This document shows, one piece after another, positions 1-8,844 of a stretch of 64,000 nt of DNA. The translations under genes were made by a program, and so were the position numbers. Source of the DNA: CAVPDG01 sp963702535 (lineage in GTDB: Bacteria; Chloroflexota; Anaerolineae; Anaerolineales; UBA4823); the NCBI GenBank assembly GCA_963702535.1, contig CAVPDG010000016.1, positions 372,001-436,000 of the forward strand. The letters are read 5' to 3'. Under the pieces are notes generated by a model that worked only from the letters and a program-made list of their open reading frames with translations, had not been told where the DNA came from and did not search any database. Within the stretch, counting starts at the first letter, position 1; every line of letters begins with the position of its first letter.

Positions 1-2
1 AC

Positions 3-188
3 ATCTACGCCCGCACCGGCATCCTCTGGCAGCCGGGGCAGATCGGCATGACACGGGATGAGTTCGTGCGCACCCTTACCACGTTGAACTGGTACCAGAA
101 GAACTTTGGGCGGCGCTATTCCATCTTGAATACGAAAACAATGGATGCAGCTTTCATCGACCAGATGGCTGACCGCCTGGAATTCTGA
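3..188 (+). CDS. C-terminal end of an unidentified enzyme, possibly a glycerol-1-phosphate dehydrogenase-like protein (partial)
   Basis: An open frame enters from the left edge and stops with TGA at 186-188, giving the last 61 residues of a protein. It is soluble and mixed in character, with the motif PGQIGMTRDEF followed by a tract ending NFGRRYSILNT. That layout (a loop before 'iGmtreeF' and a final 'RYTIL'-like strand) recalls the C-terminus of iron-containing alcohol dehydrogenase / sn-glycerol-1-phosphate dehydrogenase relatives, but too little is present to be sure. It converges on the DegT-type aminotransferase gene and shares a bidirectional terminator with it. Confidence 0.45.
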   Translation: MYARTGILWQPGQIGMTRDEFVRTLTTLNWYQKNFGRRYSILNTKTMDAAFIDQMADRLEF

Positions 189-217
189 CCGGACGCCAAT
201 TCGGGAGGACAAGAATT

Positions 218-258
218 ATGAAAACTGCGTGCGGCGAATCGCCGCACGCAGTTTTCAT
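218..258. terminator. Bidirectional intrinsic terminator
   Basis: A perfect inverted repeat with arms 218-235 and 241-258 around GAATC; the closing G236-C240 pair adds one more. The stem is about 18-19 bp and begins and ends in an A-rich/T-rich tract. It sits between two convergent genes ending at 188 (+) and 275 (-), the expected place for a shared terminator. Confidence 0.85.
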
Positions 259-274
259 CATTGACTCGTTCAGG

Positions 275-1667
275 TTATTCTACATCCACCTGCCCCGCCG
301 GGCTCACCACCACCCAGTTACCGCGCGTCGAGGGCGCCAGCGTCGTCCAGGGTGGGGAGTAGTCCATGCCCTTAGCATAGCCCGCCAGCTGGTTCGAGGC
401 TGCCCCAGATCTTATTGAATGCTTCCAGGTAGAGGTCCATCGTGTTACGGTTGCGGAAGTACCACGGTCCGGCGCTGCCGTTCTTGCCGATGCAGCGCGT
501 CGTTTCCAATACCTCCAATGTCGCCGGGTAATCCTCTACATCGTAGTTGATCGGATTGGTCCCCGGCAAAGACCACGGCACACCATCGCCAAAACCTTCC
601 TTGAGCCGGAACATCGCCTGCCCCGGGATTGGCGCATTTTGATACAGCCGCAGCGGCATGCCCTCGGCTGCCATGGCGTCTTCCACTGCCCTGGCAAACC
701 TTCCGGCGCTGATATCCAGCCCGGCGGCTTTGGGATCGAAGCGCATGCGGTACATATGATAGACGTGAGTGCTGCCTTCGGGTACGTAGGGCGGGATGAT
801 GCCGGGGAGCTTGCGCAGCCCATCGCTCAGATACGTGCCGTTGGAGATGAACTCTGCGACGTAGCGATCCAGGCGCCGCAATTGCCCGCGCACGTAAGCC
901 GCTTGAATGGGATTGATGCGGTAATTCCATCCCAGGGTGTAAGCGTTGTAAGCGCGCGGCTTATCCTTTTGGATTACCTCGCCAAAGGAACGCACCATGC
1001 TCGCCCGGTTGTAATAATCCGGGTTGTCCGTGAAGAAGATGCCGCCTTCACCACAAGTCGCCAGCTGCTTGACGGGCATCAGGCTGGTGCCTGCCACATC
1101 CGCCAGGGCGCCGGCTTTCTTGCCTTTGTAGGTCGCGCCCGTGGCATGCGCCGCGTCTTCAATGATCACCAGGTTGTGCTTATCGGCAATCTTGCGCAGG
1201 GCGTCGTAATCCGCCGGCAGCCCGTGCAGGTCCACTGCCATGATCGCCCGCGTGCGATTGGTGATCTTGCTCTCCACCGAGACCGGGTCGATATTGAAGG
1301 TATACGGGTCGATATCCGCAAACACCGGGATGCAGACGTGGTGCAGGATCGCCGAAGCGGATGCCAGGAAGGTCAGCGCTGGGACGATCACCTCATCCCC
1401 TGGCTTGACGCCCGAAGCCGCCACGGCCGCGTGCAGGGAGGCGGTGCCGCTTCCCATCGCCAGGATGTAATCCACGTCGAAGTATTCCGCCAGCTCTTTC
1501 TCCAGGGCTTCGATCTCGGGGTGGTTGATCCCCAGGAATTCGCCGCTGTTGAACACCTTTTGTACCGCTTCCATATCTTCCGGCATCGTCTCGGGCCATG
1601 GGTCAGCCAGCGGTCTATCCTTTCCTGTGAAGACCGGTGTTCCACCAAATAATGCAAGTTTTGACAT
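275..1667 (-). CDS. DegT/DnrJ/EryC1/StrS-family PLP aminotransferase (frameshifted near the C-terminus)
   Basis: Sugar-type aminotransferase that would transfer an amino group to or from a keto-sugar or keto-cyclitol using PLP. The start at 1667 is chosen because AAGGAGT lies just upstream; the longer open frame to 1772 has no ribosome-binding site. Visible family features are SGTASLHAA near residues 73-81 (phosphate loop), IEDAAHA at 169-175 (pyridine-contacting Asp) and the Schiff-base lysine K200 in MPVKQLATCGEGG. The starting frame ends at 372, but a one-base shift near position 405 restores about 43 further family-like residues (SPPWTTLAPSTRGNWVV) ending at TAA 275-277. Neighbouring kinases, a GntR regulator and an ECF transporter suggest a catabolic role on an amino-cyclitol or amino-sugar rather than antibiotic synthesis. 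Confidence 0.85.
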
Positions 1668-1749
1668 GAGTGACTCCTTTTCGAAATTAGACAATCTTTT
1701 GATAGCTAATAGAGTTTCGGCGTCGCCTCGCAGCAGAGTCATCGCCCGC

Positions 1750-2482
1750 TCAACGGCGGATGCGGCGCACATTGAAAGAGATATAGTCTCCGCGGTGGAA
1801 ATCCTTGGAATAAACCGCCGGAATGTCCAGCTGGCTGAAGATCACCTGCTCCAGCAGGATCCACGGGGCGTCGAGCTCATTGGCGAACGGTGTATCCTCG
1901 GGATCCAGCATCACCGCTCGCACCGTCGTTTGCGAGTGATCCAGGCGAATGCTGCAATTCTCCCGCAGGTAATCGAACAGCGAACCGGAGAAATCCGCCT
2001 CGCTCCATGCCTCCGGCAGGATGTTTTCCGCCAGGATATCCAGCGAATAGATCACCGGGATCTTCTCGGCATAGCGCAAGCGGCTGATCACCACCACAGG
2101 TTGGCCCAGCTCCAGGCTCAGCGCCCCGGCGTACTCCGGGTTGGCTGGCTGGCGCTCCACTTTCAGCAGCCTCGTTCACGGAAGGGATTGAATACGCCGT
2201 CAGCAGCTCCGTAACGCTCTGCAGGTTGGTCAGATCGATGCTCAGGTCGCTCGGTTTGGAGAGCAGGAAACGCCCTGTGCCGTGCCTGGTGGAAATGATG
2301 CGCTCCTCTTCCAGGAGGTGGATTGCCTCGCGCAGCGAGAACCGGCTGACTTCCAGCCGGTTGCTCAGCTCAAGCTCGGAGGGGAGCTGGTCGCCGGGTT
2401 GGTAGCCTTGCTCGGCAATAAAATCCAGGATATCTCTGCGGATCTGGTAGCGAAGGGGTTTGGCATAGCGAGACCTGGACAT
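1750..2482 (-). CDS. GntR-family regulator with UTRA-type ligand domain (frameshifted)
   Basis: Cytoplasmic transcription factor. The N-terminal winged helix (residues about 8-75) shows PGDQLPSELELSNRLEVSR and the recognition segment SRFSLREAIHLLEEE. The C-terminal effector domain continues in another frame from about 2160 to 1750, with DYLRENCSIRLDHS and AVYSKDFHRGDYI. The protein resembles the intact regulator at 4281-5018 along its whole length (for example ENC.IQLDHA, WILLEQV, YSKDYHHSEYI), which shows the two pieces are one gene of about 240 residues. It is divergent from the FGGY kinase at 2592, and a palindrome lies between them. The disruption near 2160 may be a sequencing indel or a true mutation. 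Confidence 0.85.
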
Positions 2483-2510
2483 AGGGTATAATTGACCTTA
2501 GACTTAAGAC

Positions 2511-2524
2511 ATCAGATATCTGAT
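2511..2524. promoter_or_regulatory. Perfect 14-bp palindrome, candidate GntR operator
   Basis: ATCAGATATCTGAT is a perfect palindrome in the short divergent region between the GntR gene (start 2482, -) and the FGGY kinase (start 2592, +). Its position fits an operator controlling both genes. The half-site ATCAGA recurs as GATCAGAC at 4225-4232 in front of the second GntR gene. Binding by either regulator is inferred. Confidence 0.5.
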
Positions 2525-2591
2525 AATTGAATTGTAACGATCATTGGCTCCGGTGTCAAGTTCAAGCCGCTTATTGAAGGGAAACGTCACC

Positions 2592-4125
2592 GTGTACATC
2601 CTCGCTATCGATATCGGCACAGAAGGAATCAGAGTCGGGTTGGTCGACGCCCACGGGAAGGTGGTCGGCAGCGCCAGCTCCGGTTACAAGACGGATTACC
2701 CCCACCCTTCCTGGGCAGAGCAGGCGCCTGAGGATTGGTGGCAGGCTGCCGCCCAGGCGACGAGAGCCTGCCTTGCCAACAGCCGCGTCGCGCCGGCTGA
2801 GATCCGGGCGATCGGTCTGGATGCCTTCGCCTCCACCATGGTCGTCTGCGACCGGAAAGGTCAGCCGTTGAGACCAGCCATCCTGTGGATGGACGGCCGC
2901 GCCAGCCTGGAAGCCGAGGAAATCGAGCGCACGGGCGACGCCGTGCTCAAATACGGCGGCGGTCACGAATCGGTCGAGTGGATGCTCCCCCGTTTACTCT
3001 GGTTGAAACGCAACCAGCCGGATGTCTATGCCCGCGCCGAGCGCATCGTAGAGGCTCTGGACTGGTTCACGTATCGCCTGACAGAGCGCTGGACCCTCTC
3101 CATCAACCAGGTCACCGACTTATGGCATTACGTGCCCTTGCGGGGCGGCTGGCCTCTCAGCCTGCTGAGAACGATTGGCTTGGAAAACTCGCTCCCCAAA
3201 TTTCCCGAGCGCATCTACGCCATCGGCGATGGGGTCGGAGAATTGACCGCGCCGGCAGCCGCGCATCTCGGGCTGGAGCCGGGCATACCGGTCGCCTGCG
3301 GCGGCGTTGACGCCCACGTGGGGCTGCTGGGGCTGAACGCCATCAATCCCGGGCAAATGGGGCTGGTCATCGGGTCGTCCACCGTCCAGATGGCTCTTTC
3401 GCCGGCTGCCGGTTTTTCACCCCGGCTTCTGGGGACCCTTCCAGGATTCGATCCTCCCCGGAACCTGGCTGCTGGAATGCGGTCAGGTTTCAACCGGCTC
3501 TATCCTGCACTGGTACGTCCAGAACATGGCGCCTGGCAAGGTACTGGATGCCGCGCAAGCCCAGGGCGTTTCTCCCTATGCCTACCTGGATGCGCTGGCC
3601 GATTCCCTGGAGCCGGGCGCCGGCGGCTTGATCGCCCTGGATTACTGGCTGGGCAACCGGACGCCGATCCGCGACCCGCTCGCCCGCGGCGCGCTGGTCG
3701 GTCTGACCTTGTACCACACCCCTGCCCATATCTACCGCGCCTTCCTGGAAGCCGCTGCCTACGGCAATTACCACATCGTCGAAACCTACCGCGAAGCGGG
3801 CGTTGAGGTGAGCGAGATCGTCGCCTCCGGCGGCGGCGCCCGCAGCGAGGTCTGGATCCAGATGCATGCCGATGTCTGCAACTGCCCCATTCTCCTGGCT
3901 TCCAGCGCGGATGCCATGCTGGTCGGCAGCGCCATCGCCGGGGCGGTGTGCGCCGGCGTTTATCCGGACATCCCCCAGGCAGCGGCGCAGATGGTGAGCA
4001 CCGTCCGGCGTTTTGAGCCCGACCCGTCCCGGCACGCCGCCTACCTTGCCTCCTACCGCGATTACCGCGAACTCTATCCGGGCATCCGCCCCATCCTGCA
4101 CCGGCTTTCCGCCCGAGGCGGCTAG
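2592..4125 (+). CDS. FGGY-family carbohydrate kinase, ribulokinase/ribitol-kinase-like (frameshifted)
   Basis: ATP-dependent kinase of a pentulose, polyol or related substrate. The GTG at 2592 follows GAAGGGAAA and starts the N-terminal phosphate-binding motif ILAIDIGTEGIR. Later come the substrate-side IGLDAFASTMV, LWMDGRAS, the second ATPase-core segment GGVDAHVG (about residue 240) and the C-terminal adenosine motif VASGGGARSEVW. Near 3415-3422, in a T5/C4-rich stretch, the frame changes; the new frame reads GFWGPF, then PGTWLLECGQVSTGSI, a hallmark of the D-ribulokinase/YDR109C-type FGGY group. Full length is about 510 residues, normal for the family. It lies between two GntR regulators and probably phosphorylates the substrate or an intermediate of the ECF-imported compound. 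Confidence 0.88.
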
Positions 4126-4186
4126 GGTACAGGGCGCCTCCCACCCGCCTCTTGCTGTGTGCTGCCATTAATCCGCGCTTAATTTA

Positions 4187-4248
4187 TTGACTTTCAGAAA
4201 ATTGTCTGTATAATACTGGTTAGAGATCAGACGACCGACAACAGACAA
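4187..4248 (+). promoter_or_regulatory. Sigma-70-type promoter with flanking inverted repeat upstream of second GntR gene
   Basis: TTGACT at 4187-4192 and TATAAT at 4209-4214 are separated by 16 bp, a strong vegetative promoter. TTGTCTGT (4202-4209) abuts the -10 box and its exact reverse complement ACAGACAA lies at 4241-4248, near the transcription start. This arrangement would let a dimeric regulator, probably the GntR protein encoded just downstream, repress its own promoter. The promoter call is seen in the sequence; the regulator assignment is inferred. Confidence 0.6.
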
Positions 4249-4280
4249 CAGTTCGCACGATTCTCCACCTCAAGGTAGCC

Positions 4281-5018
4281 TTGACCACTCGCCGCCGCCC
4301 CCAACCGCTGCGCTACCAGATCAAAAACGAGCTCCTTGATCTATTTAACCAGCAGCAATTCAAGCCGGGGGATAAAATCCCGCCCGAGAGCGCCTTGATG
4401 GAGACCCTGCAGGTCAGCCGCTCCACTTTACGCGAAGGCTTGCAGCTCCTGGAAGAGGAGCATCTCATCCGCACCCGGCATGGCATCGGTCGCTATCTCG
4501 TCGCTAACCCGATCGACTACAAATACGATATCACCCGTTTACAAAGCGCCAGCGAGATGCTGGCTGAATACGGTCTGCATCCCAACTCCCAAATTATGGA
4601 GATCGCCGAAATTCCTGCAGATGCGCAAATTGCCTCCCGGCTCGATATTGAGCCGGGAGCTTTGGTCCTGGACCTGGAGCGCATCTGGTATGTTGGCGAT
4701 ATCCCTGTGATCTGCTCGATCGACTATGTCCCCCGCGCTTACTTGAAACAGGATTGTGACTTCGTCGCGATGCAAGGCTCACTGACCCGGTTCCTCTCTG
4801 AAAACTGTGATATCCAGCTCGACCATGCCCTCTCGACGGTCAACGCCATCTTCAGCGACCCCTTCCTCAAGAGCGCCGGTCTGGATAAAGACCTGGTGCC
4901 CTGGATCTTGCTCGAGCAGGTCAACTACGACCAGCAAGGTCGGGCTGTGATCTATTCAAAAGACTATCACCACAGCGAATACATCACCTTTCACGTGCTG
5001 CGTTACAGGAGTTCATAA
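4281..5018 (+). CDS. GntR-family transcriptional regulator with UTRA-type ligand domain
   Basis: Intact 245-residue regulator starting with TTG at 4281, preceded by AAGGT. The DNA-binding winged helix spans residues about 8-75 (PGDKIPPESALM, then VSRSTLREGLQLLEEEHLI and the wing tip RHGIGRYL). The rest is a UTRA/FadR-like effector domain that would bind a sugar-phosphate or related metabolite (SRLDIEPGALVLDLERI, SENCDIQLDHALSTV, YSKDYHHSEYITFH). It is a paralogue of the frameshifted regulator at 1750-2482. It directly precedes the ECF transporter genes, so it is the best candidate for controlling uptake. Confidence 0.92.
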   Translation: MTTRRRPQPLRYQIKNELLDLFNQQQFKPGDKIPPESALMETLQVSRSTLREGLQLLEEEHLIRTRHGIGRYLVANPIDYKYDITRLQSASEMLAEYGLHPNSQIMEIAEIPADAQIASRLDIEPGALVLDLERIWYVGDIPVICSIDYVPRAYLKQDCDFVAMQGSLTRFLSENCDIQLDHALSTVNAIFSDPFLKSAGLDKDLVPWILLEQVNYDQQGRAVIYSKDYHHSEYITFHVLRYRSS

Positions 5019-5238
5019 CGACCCGCGCCCACACCGAGATAACAATGGCTCACCTGTACATCTTTTGCATTATTTCGGTGTTTTAGATACTGCAAGGGCT
5101 TGCATCTAAAGAGGAATTCGCCGCGATTGGATTGTTAGACAAAGGAGGCTGTATCGAAGGAACCTACCCGCTAACTTCCCGTCATTAGCCGTTCGATCGA
5201 TCTCCTTCTGGAGAACCAACTATCATGGAGAAACTGAA

Positions 5239-6084
5239 ATGAATGAGAAAAAAGGCTTCTACAACCAAAAAACCGGGCTGATTATCATGCTCGTCGGCCT
5301 GGCAATCTTCATCCTTGCGTTCATCTTCATGAACCCGCTGGGCACAACCCTCGGCGTTTCTGAATCCCCCGCCCGTATTGTTTTGCTGTACATCTTCGCT
5401 TTTGCATTCTGCCTGCCCTGGGCAATCTTCTGGATGTGGAAGTTTGCCCAGAAGCCGGAGTGGCTGGCGATGCCCGGTCGTTATATCGCTGGCATGAAGG
5501 TGCCCGTCTTCTCGCCCTATTCGTTGGTTGCCATCGGCATCGTCGGCGCTCTCTTCGCCGCCGCGGGTCTGGGCGATCTGGGCGGCATCGACTTGCAAGC
5601 TATGATCATCGCTGCCTCCGCCTCCCTCTTTGGCGGCATCGTCTCCTTCTTCGGCCTGTTCGTCGGGCAGATCATCGCCCGCATTCTGATCAATCCGGTG
5701 TGGGTCGGTGGCGTCTCGGCTGGCGCCCTCTCCTTGCTGCCCTACACCCTGATCGATGCCTCGATCTGGGCTTATGCCGGCTACATCTACTTCCACTTCT
5801 ACCATGAGGGCAAGGGCGGCAAGGTGAAACGCTTCTTTGTCGCCTGGATCCTCGCCGAGCCCATCCACCAGCTCTTCTGGCTGATGACCTACTGGATTAT
5901 GAAGACGCGCGCCGATGCCATCCTGGCCGTGCTCAACGACTGGGTGATTCCCGGCGCCGGCACCTTCTTCGGCATCCCGTACTGGTGGCTGAGCGGCTTT
6001 ATCTTCGTGCCCGTTGGCTTGATCGCCGGTTCTGCGGCTTACGGCGCCCTCAAGGGCGGTCGCGGACAGACCAAGGCTGGCTAG
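5239..6084 (+). CDS. Multi-pass membrane protein, candidate ECF substrate-binding (S) component
   Basis: A 281-residue hydrophobic protein with about seven membrane segments (roughly residues 13-31, 46-66, 94-112, 120-148, 155-185, 197-221, 247-271). Short charged loops such as YHEGKGGKVKR separate the segments. I do not recognise the family. Its position immediately before a fused ECF ATPase and EcfT makes it the only candidate S component of this transporter, so it would capture the substrate in the membrane. It is somewhat larger than the typical S component of about 170-230 residues and lacks signatures I know from vitamin S components. GGAG upstream supports the ATG at 5239. A terminator-like hairpin follows, separating it from the ATPase gene. 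Confidence 0.7.
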   Translation: MNEKKGFYNQKTGLIIMLVGLAIFILAFIFMNPLGTTLGVSESPARIVLLYIFAFAFCLPWAIFWMWKFAQKPEWLAMPGRYIAGMKVPVFSPYSLVAIGIVGALFAAAGLGDLGGIDLQAMIIAASASLFGGIVSFFGLFVGQIIARILINPVWVGGVSAGALSLLPYTLIDASIWAYAGYIYFHFYHEGKGGKVKRFFVAWILAEPIHQLFWLMTYWIMKTRADAILAVLNDWVIPGAGTFFGIPYWWLSGFIFVPVGLIAGSAAYGALKGGRGQTKAG

Positions 6085-6111
6085 CACATCAGCCTGGATT
6101 TTCACTACCGG

Positions 6112-6168
6112 GGTGGACTATAACCGCCCGCTACACCTGCGCTCCAACAGGTTATAGTCCACCTTTTT
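6112..6168 (+). terminator. Intrinsic terminator/attenuator between S-component and ATPase genes
   Basis: Arms 6112-6125 and 6150-6163 (GGTGGACTATAACC and its exact complement) form a 14-bp stem with a 24-nt loop, followed by TTTTT at 6164-6168. It lies 28 nt after the S-component stop and about 65 nt before the ATPase gene, so it may cap most transcripts and give excess S component over ATPase. Confidence 0.8.
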
Positions 6169-6232
6169 CTTTGAGCTGGCGCAGAGCTTTCCGGCTCTGC
6201 CCGACTTATTCTCCGTTTTTAAGGAATTACTG

Positions 6233-8008
6233 ATGAAAGCTGTTGAATTCAAGGACCTCTCGTTCCGCTACCTGCACCAACCGGAAGATGAAAAAGCGCT
6301 TGCAGGTATAACCTTCGATATCGACGCAGGTAGTGTGGTAGGTTTGATCGGTAAGGCTGGCGCTGGCAAGAGCACCCTGATCAAGTCGCTCGATGGGCTG
6401 GTGCCCTATGTTGAGTTGGGCTACCAGGATGGCGATGTCGTTGTGGGCGGCTTGAACACCCGTGAAGTGCCCGTGAATCAGATGGCTCGCCACGTTGCCA
6501 TCGTCATGCAGAACCCCGAAGTGCAGATCTTTTCCCTGACCGTGCGTGACGACATCGCCTTCGGTCCCGCCAACCTCGGCGTCCCTCGTGATGAGATCTT
6601 CCAGCGCGTTGAGCAAGCCCTCATCGACACCGAAATGGTCCCGCTTGCCAACCGCAACCCCAACGACATCTCGGGCGGTGAGCAGCAGTCCCTGGCGATC
6701 GCCGGCGCCCTGGCGATGCATCCCAGCCTGCTCGCCTTCGACGAGCCCATCTCGATGCTCGACCCGCTGGGCAAGCAGCGCGTGATGGACATTCTGCGCC
6801 AGGCGACCCGCCGCGACGGCACCACCGGCATCATCAGCGAATCCGGTGCTGACATCGAATCCGTCGCCGACGTTGTCGACCGCATGGTCGCCATCGACGC
6901 TGGCAAAGTGCTCCTCGATGGCACGCCAGAGGAAGTGCTTTCCAATCCCCTCATCACGGAGATCGGGGTTGGAGCCCCCCAGGTGACCGATCTTTTCCTT
7001 GCCTTGCGTGAGCGGGGGATACATCTGAACAGCATCCCCATCACCCTCAACCGTGCAACCGAGATCCTCACTCAAGAGCTCAGGCAGCGCGGTATCCAGC
7101 GCCTGGAGAAACCGCCTGCCCACGCAGAAATTATAAATGGCGATTTTGGTCAGAATATCATTGAGATTGAGAACCTGCACCATTACTACAACCCTGAGGT
7201 CCATGCGCTGAAAGGGATTTCGGTTGCTATTCAAGAGCGCCAGATTGTCGGCATCATCGGGCAGAATGGCTCCGGCAAATCCACCCTTGCCCGCCATCTC
7301 GTAGGGCTTTTGAAGCCCACCAATAAAGATGCCGTGCTTAAGGTCAAGGATCAAGATATCCGCAAGCTGCGCATCGATAAGATCATCCCCATGATCAACT
7401 ACGTCTTCCAGAACCCGGATGACCAGCTCTTCGCCGAAAGCATCTGGGACGAAGTCGCCTTTGCACCCAAAATGCTGGAGTTCGATGAGCAGAAGACCAA
7501 AGAGCTCACCGAAGAAGCTTTGGAATACTTCGACCTCCTGCAGTACAAGAACCGCTATATCTATGGTCTTGATGAAGACCTGAAAACCTATCTGGCAATC
7601 GCCAGCATCCTGCCCTTGCAGCCGGATGTGCTTCTCATCGATGAGCCCACCACCGGCCTGGACACCAACGGCGAGATCCGCATGATGAACACCCTGCACC
7701 GGTTACGCAATGAGAAGAATAAAACCATCATCATCATCACCCACAACATGAAAACCATCGCCAATAACTGCGATCGGGTATTGGTCATGGCGCGTGGCGA
7801 CCTGATCCTCGAAGGCACGCCGCGCGATGTCTTTGACCAGACTGAAACCCTGCTCAAGGCGGATGTCCTCCCGCCCCAGATCACCCGCCTCGGGCAGAGC
7901 CTGGCGCAGGAGTTTGGTTGTCCGAAGAACATTTTGACGGTAGAAGAGATGGCAGATTTCCTCGAATATAATCTCAAAAAATCAGCTCCGGCGGTGACGA
8001 ATGGATAA
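6233..8008 (+). CDS. Fused double ATPase of an ECF transporter (EcfA1-EcfA2 in one chain)
   Basis: A 591-residue cytoplasmic ATPase made of two ABC domains that would drive the ECF transporter. Domain 1 has Walker A GKAGAGKST (40-48), Q-loop MQNPEVQ (Q93), an intact signature SGGEQQ (147-152) and Walker B LLAFDEP (E171), but its switch region reads GIISESG (199-205) with no histidine. Domain 2 has Walker A GQNGSGKST (343-351), Q393, Walker B VLLIDEP (E471) and switch H504 in IITHN. In place of its LSGGQ signature is GLDEDLKTY (445-453). The pair thus forms one consensus and one degenerate ATP site. The stop overlaps the EcfT start by 8 nt, indicating translational coupling. Confidence 0.93.
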   Translation: MKAVEFKDLSFRYLHQPEDEKALAGITFDIDAGSVVGLIGKAGAGKSTLIKSLDGLVPYVELGYQDGDVVVGGLNTREVPVNQMARHVAIVMQNPEVQIFSLTVRDDIAFGPANLGVPRDEIFQRVEQALIDTEMVPLANRNPNDISGGEQQSLAIAGALAMHPSLLAFDEPISMLDPLGKQRVMDILRQATRRDGTTGIISESGADIESVADVVDRMVAIDAGKVLLDGTPEEVLSNPLITEIGVGAPQVTDLFLALRERGIHLNSIPITLNRATEILTQELRQRGIQRLEKPPAHAEIINGDFGQNIIEIENLHHYYNPEVHALKGISVAIQERQIVGIIGQNGSGKSTLARHLVGLLKPTNKDAVLKVKDQDIRKLRIDKIIPMINYVFQNPDDQLFAESIWDEVAFAPKMLEFDEQKTKELTEEALEYFDLLQYKNRYIYGLDEDLKTYLAIASILPLQPDVLLIDEPTTGLDTNGEIRMMNTLHRLRNEKNKTIIIITHNMKTIANNCDRVLVMARGDLILEGTPRDVFDQTETLLKADVLPPQITRLGQSLAQEFGCPKNILTVEEMADFLEYNLKKSAPAVTNG

Positions 8009-8840
8009 CGTATTCTCTTACCGGGAAGGCACCACTTTCCTGCACACACGTTTGCATCCCCTCACCAAGATGGTCTCCTTCCTGGTGATCGTGATCATTT
8101 CTGGCTTATGGCTGGATGTTCGCTTTCTGCTCCCGTTGTTCATCTTTGGCATCGCCATGGCGTGGGTCGCCAAGGTTCCAGCCAAGTATTTCCTCTTCAT
8201 AGTGATTGCCCTGGGGCTCACCTGGTTCCCCACCCTGCGCAGCACCATCTCCCAGGCGCAGCCGGAGTACTTCAAGGTGCTGGACCCAGCGTGGGTAGCC
8301 ACACCGATCGCCACAATCGACGTTGAGTTTCTCAACCTGGGCACCCTGGGACTGACCTATGGCAGCCTGTACTGGCTGGCTGGGAGAGAGATTCGCTTTG
8401 CCACCGTGGTTACCTGGGCGATCGTCTTCCTCTTTACCACGCCCATCAGCGAGATTGCTAACACACTGTACGCCGCCAACGTGCCCCCCTCGATCGTCTT
8501 CGTTGTTCAGATCACCTACAAGTTCATCCCGTATATGGCTGGCCTCATCAGCCAGATCCAGTCCGCTCAAAGGCTGCGCGGCTGGAACATGAGAACGCTC
8601 AACCCGGTCAAGCTCTTCCGTAGATCGATGCCGCTGACCAACCCGCTAATGCGCCGCACCGCCATGCTGGTCGACCAGGTCACAACCGCCACGCAGATCC
8701 GCGGCTTTGGATCAGGCAAAGTAACCCCCTTACGCGATCTGACCTTGGCCTGGCTGGATAAGATCATCATCCTTCTGATGCTTTTGATGCTGGTTGCCGC
8801 CGTTCTGGGCTTGATCTTCTTTAACGCTGGCAACATCTAA
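8001..8840 (+). CDS. ECF transporter transmembrane component EcfT
   Basis: A 279-residue integral membrane protein with hydrophobic segments near residues 24-58, 63-80, 112-128, 133-148, 160-182 and 250-276. Two Arg-containing coupling motifs, AQRLRG (189-194) and ATQIRGFG (230-237), match the pair that EcfT proteins insert into the ATPase dimer. The start codon lies inside the end of the ATPase gene, and an FGGY kinase gene begins 4 nt after its stop, so it is part of a tight operon. It should couple ATP hydrolysis to the membrane protein encoded at 5239-6084. Confidence 0.9.
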   Translation: MDNVFSYREGTTFLHTRLHPLTKMVSFLVIVIISGLWLDVRFLLPLFIFGIAMAWVAKVPAKYFLFIVIALGLTWFPTLRSTISQAQPEYFKVLDPAWVATPIATIDVEFLNLGTLGLTYGSLYWLAGREIRFATVVTWAIVFLFTTPISEIANTLYAANVPPSIVFVVQITYKFIPYMAGLISQIQSAQRLRGWNMRTLNPVKLFRRSMPLTNPLMRRTAMLVDQVTTATQIRGFGSGKVTPLRDLTLAWLDKIIILLMLLMLVAAVLGLIFFNAGNI

Positions 8841-8844
8841 TCCT

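Noticed and set aside
5185..7699. Long open frames on the minus strand opposite the ECF genes (5185-6105, 6227-7699)
   Set aside because: They run antisense to well-supported proteins, and their residues are low-complexity products of GC-rich codons; no family motif or ribosome-binding site was seen.
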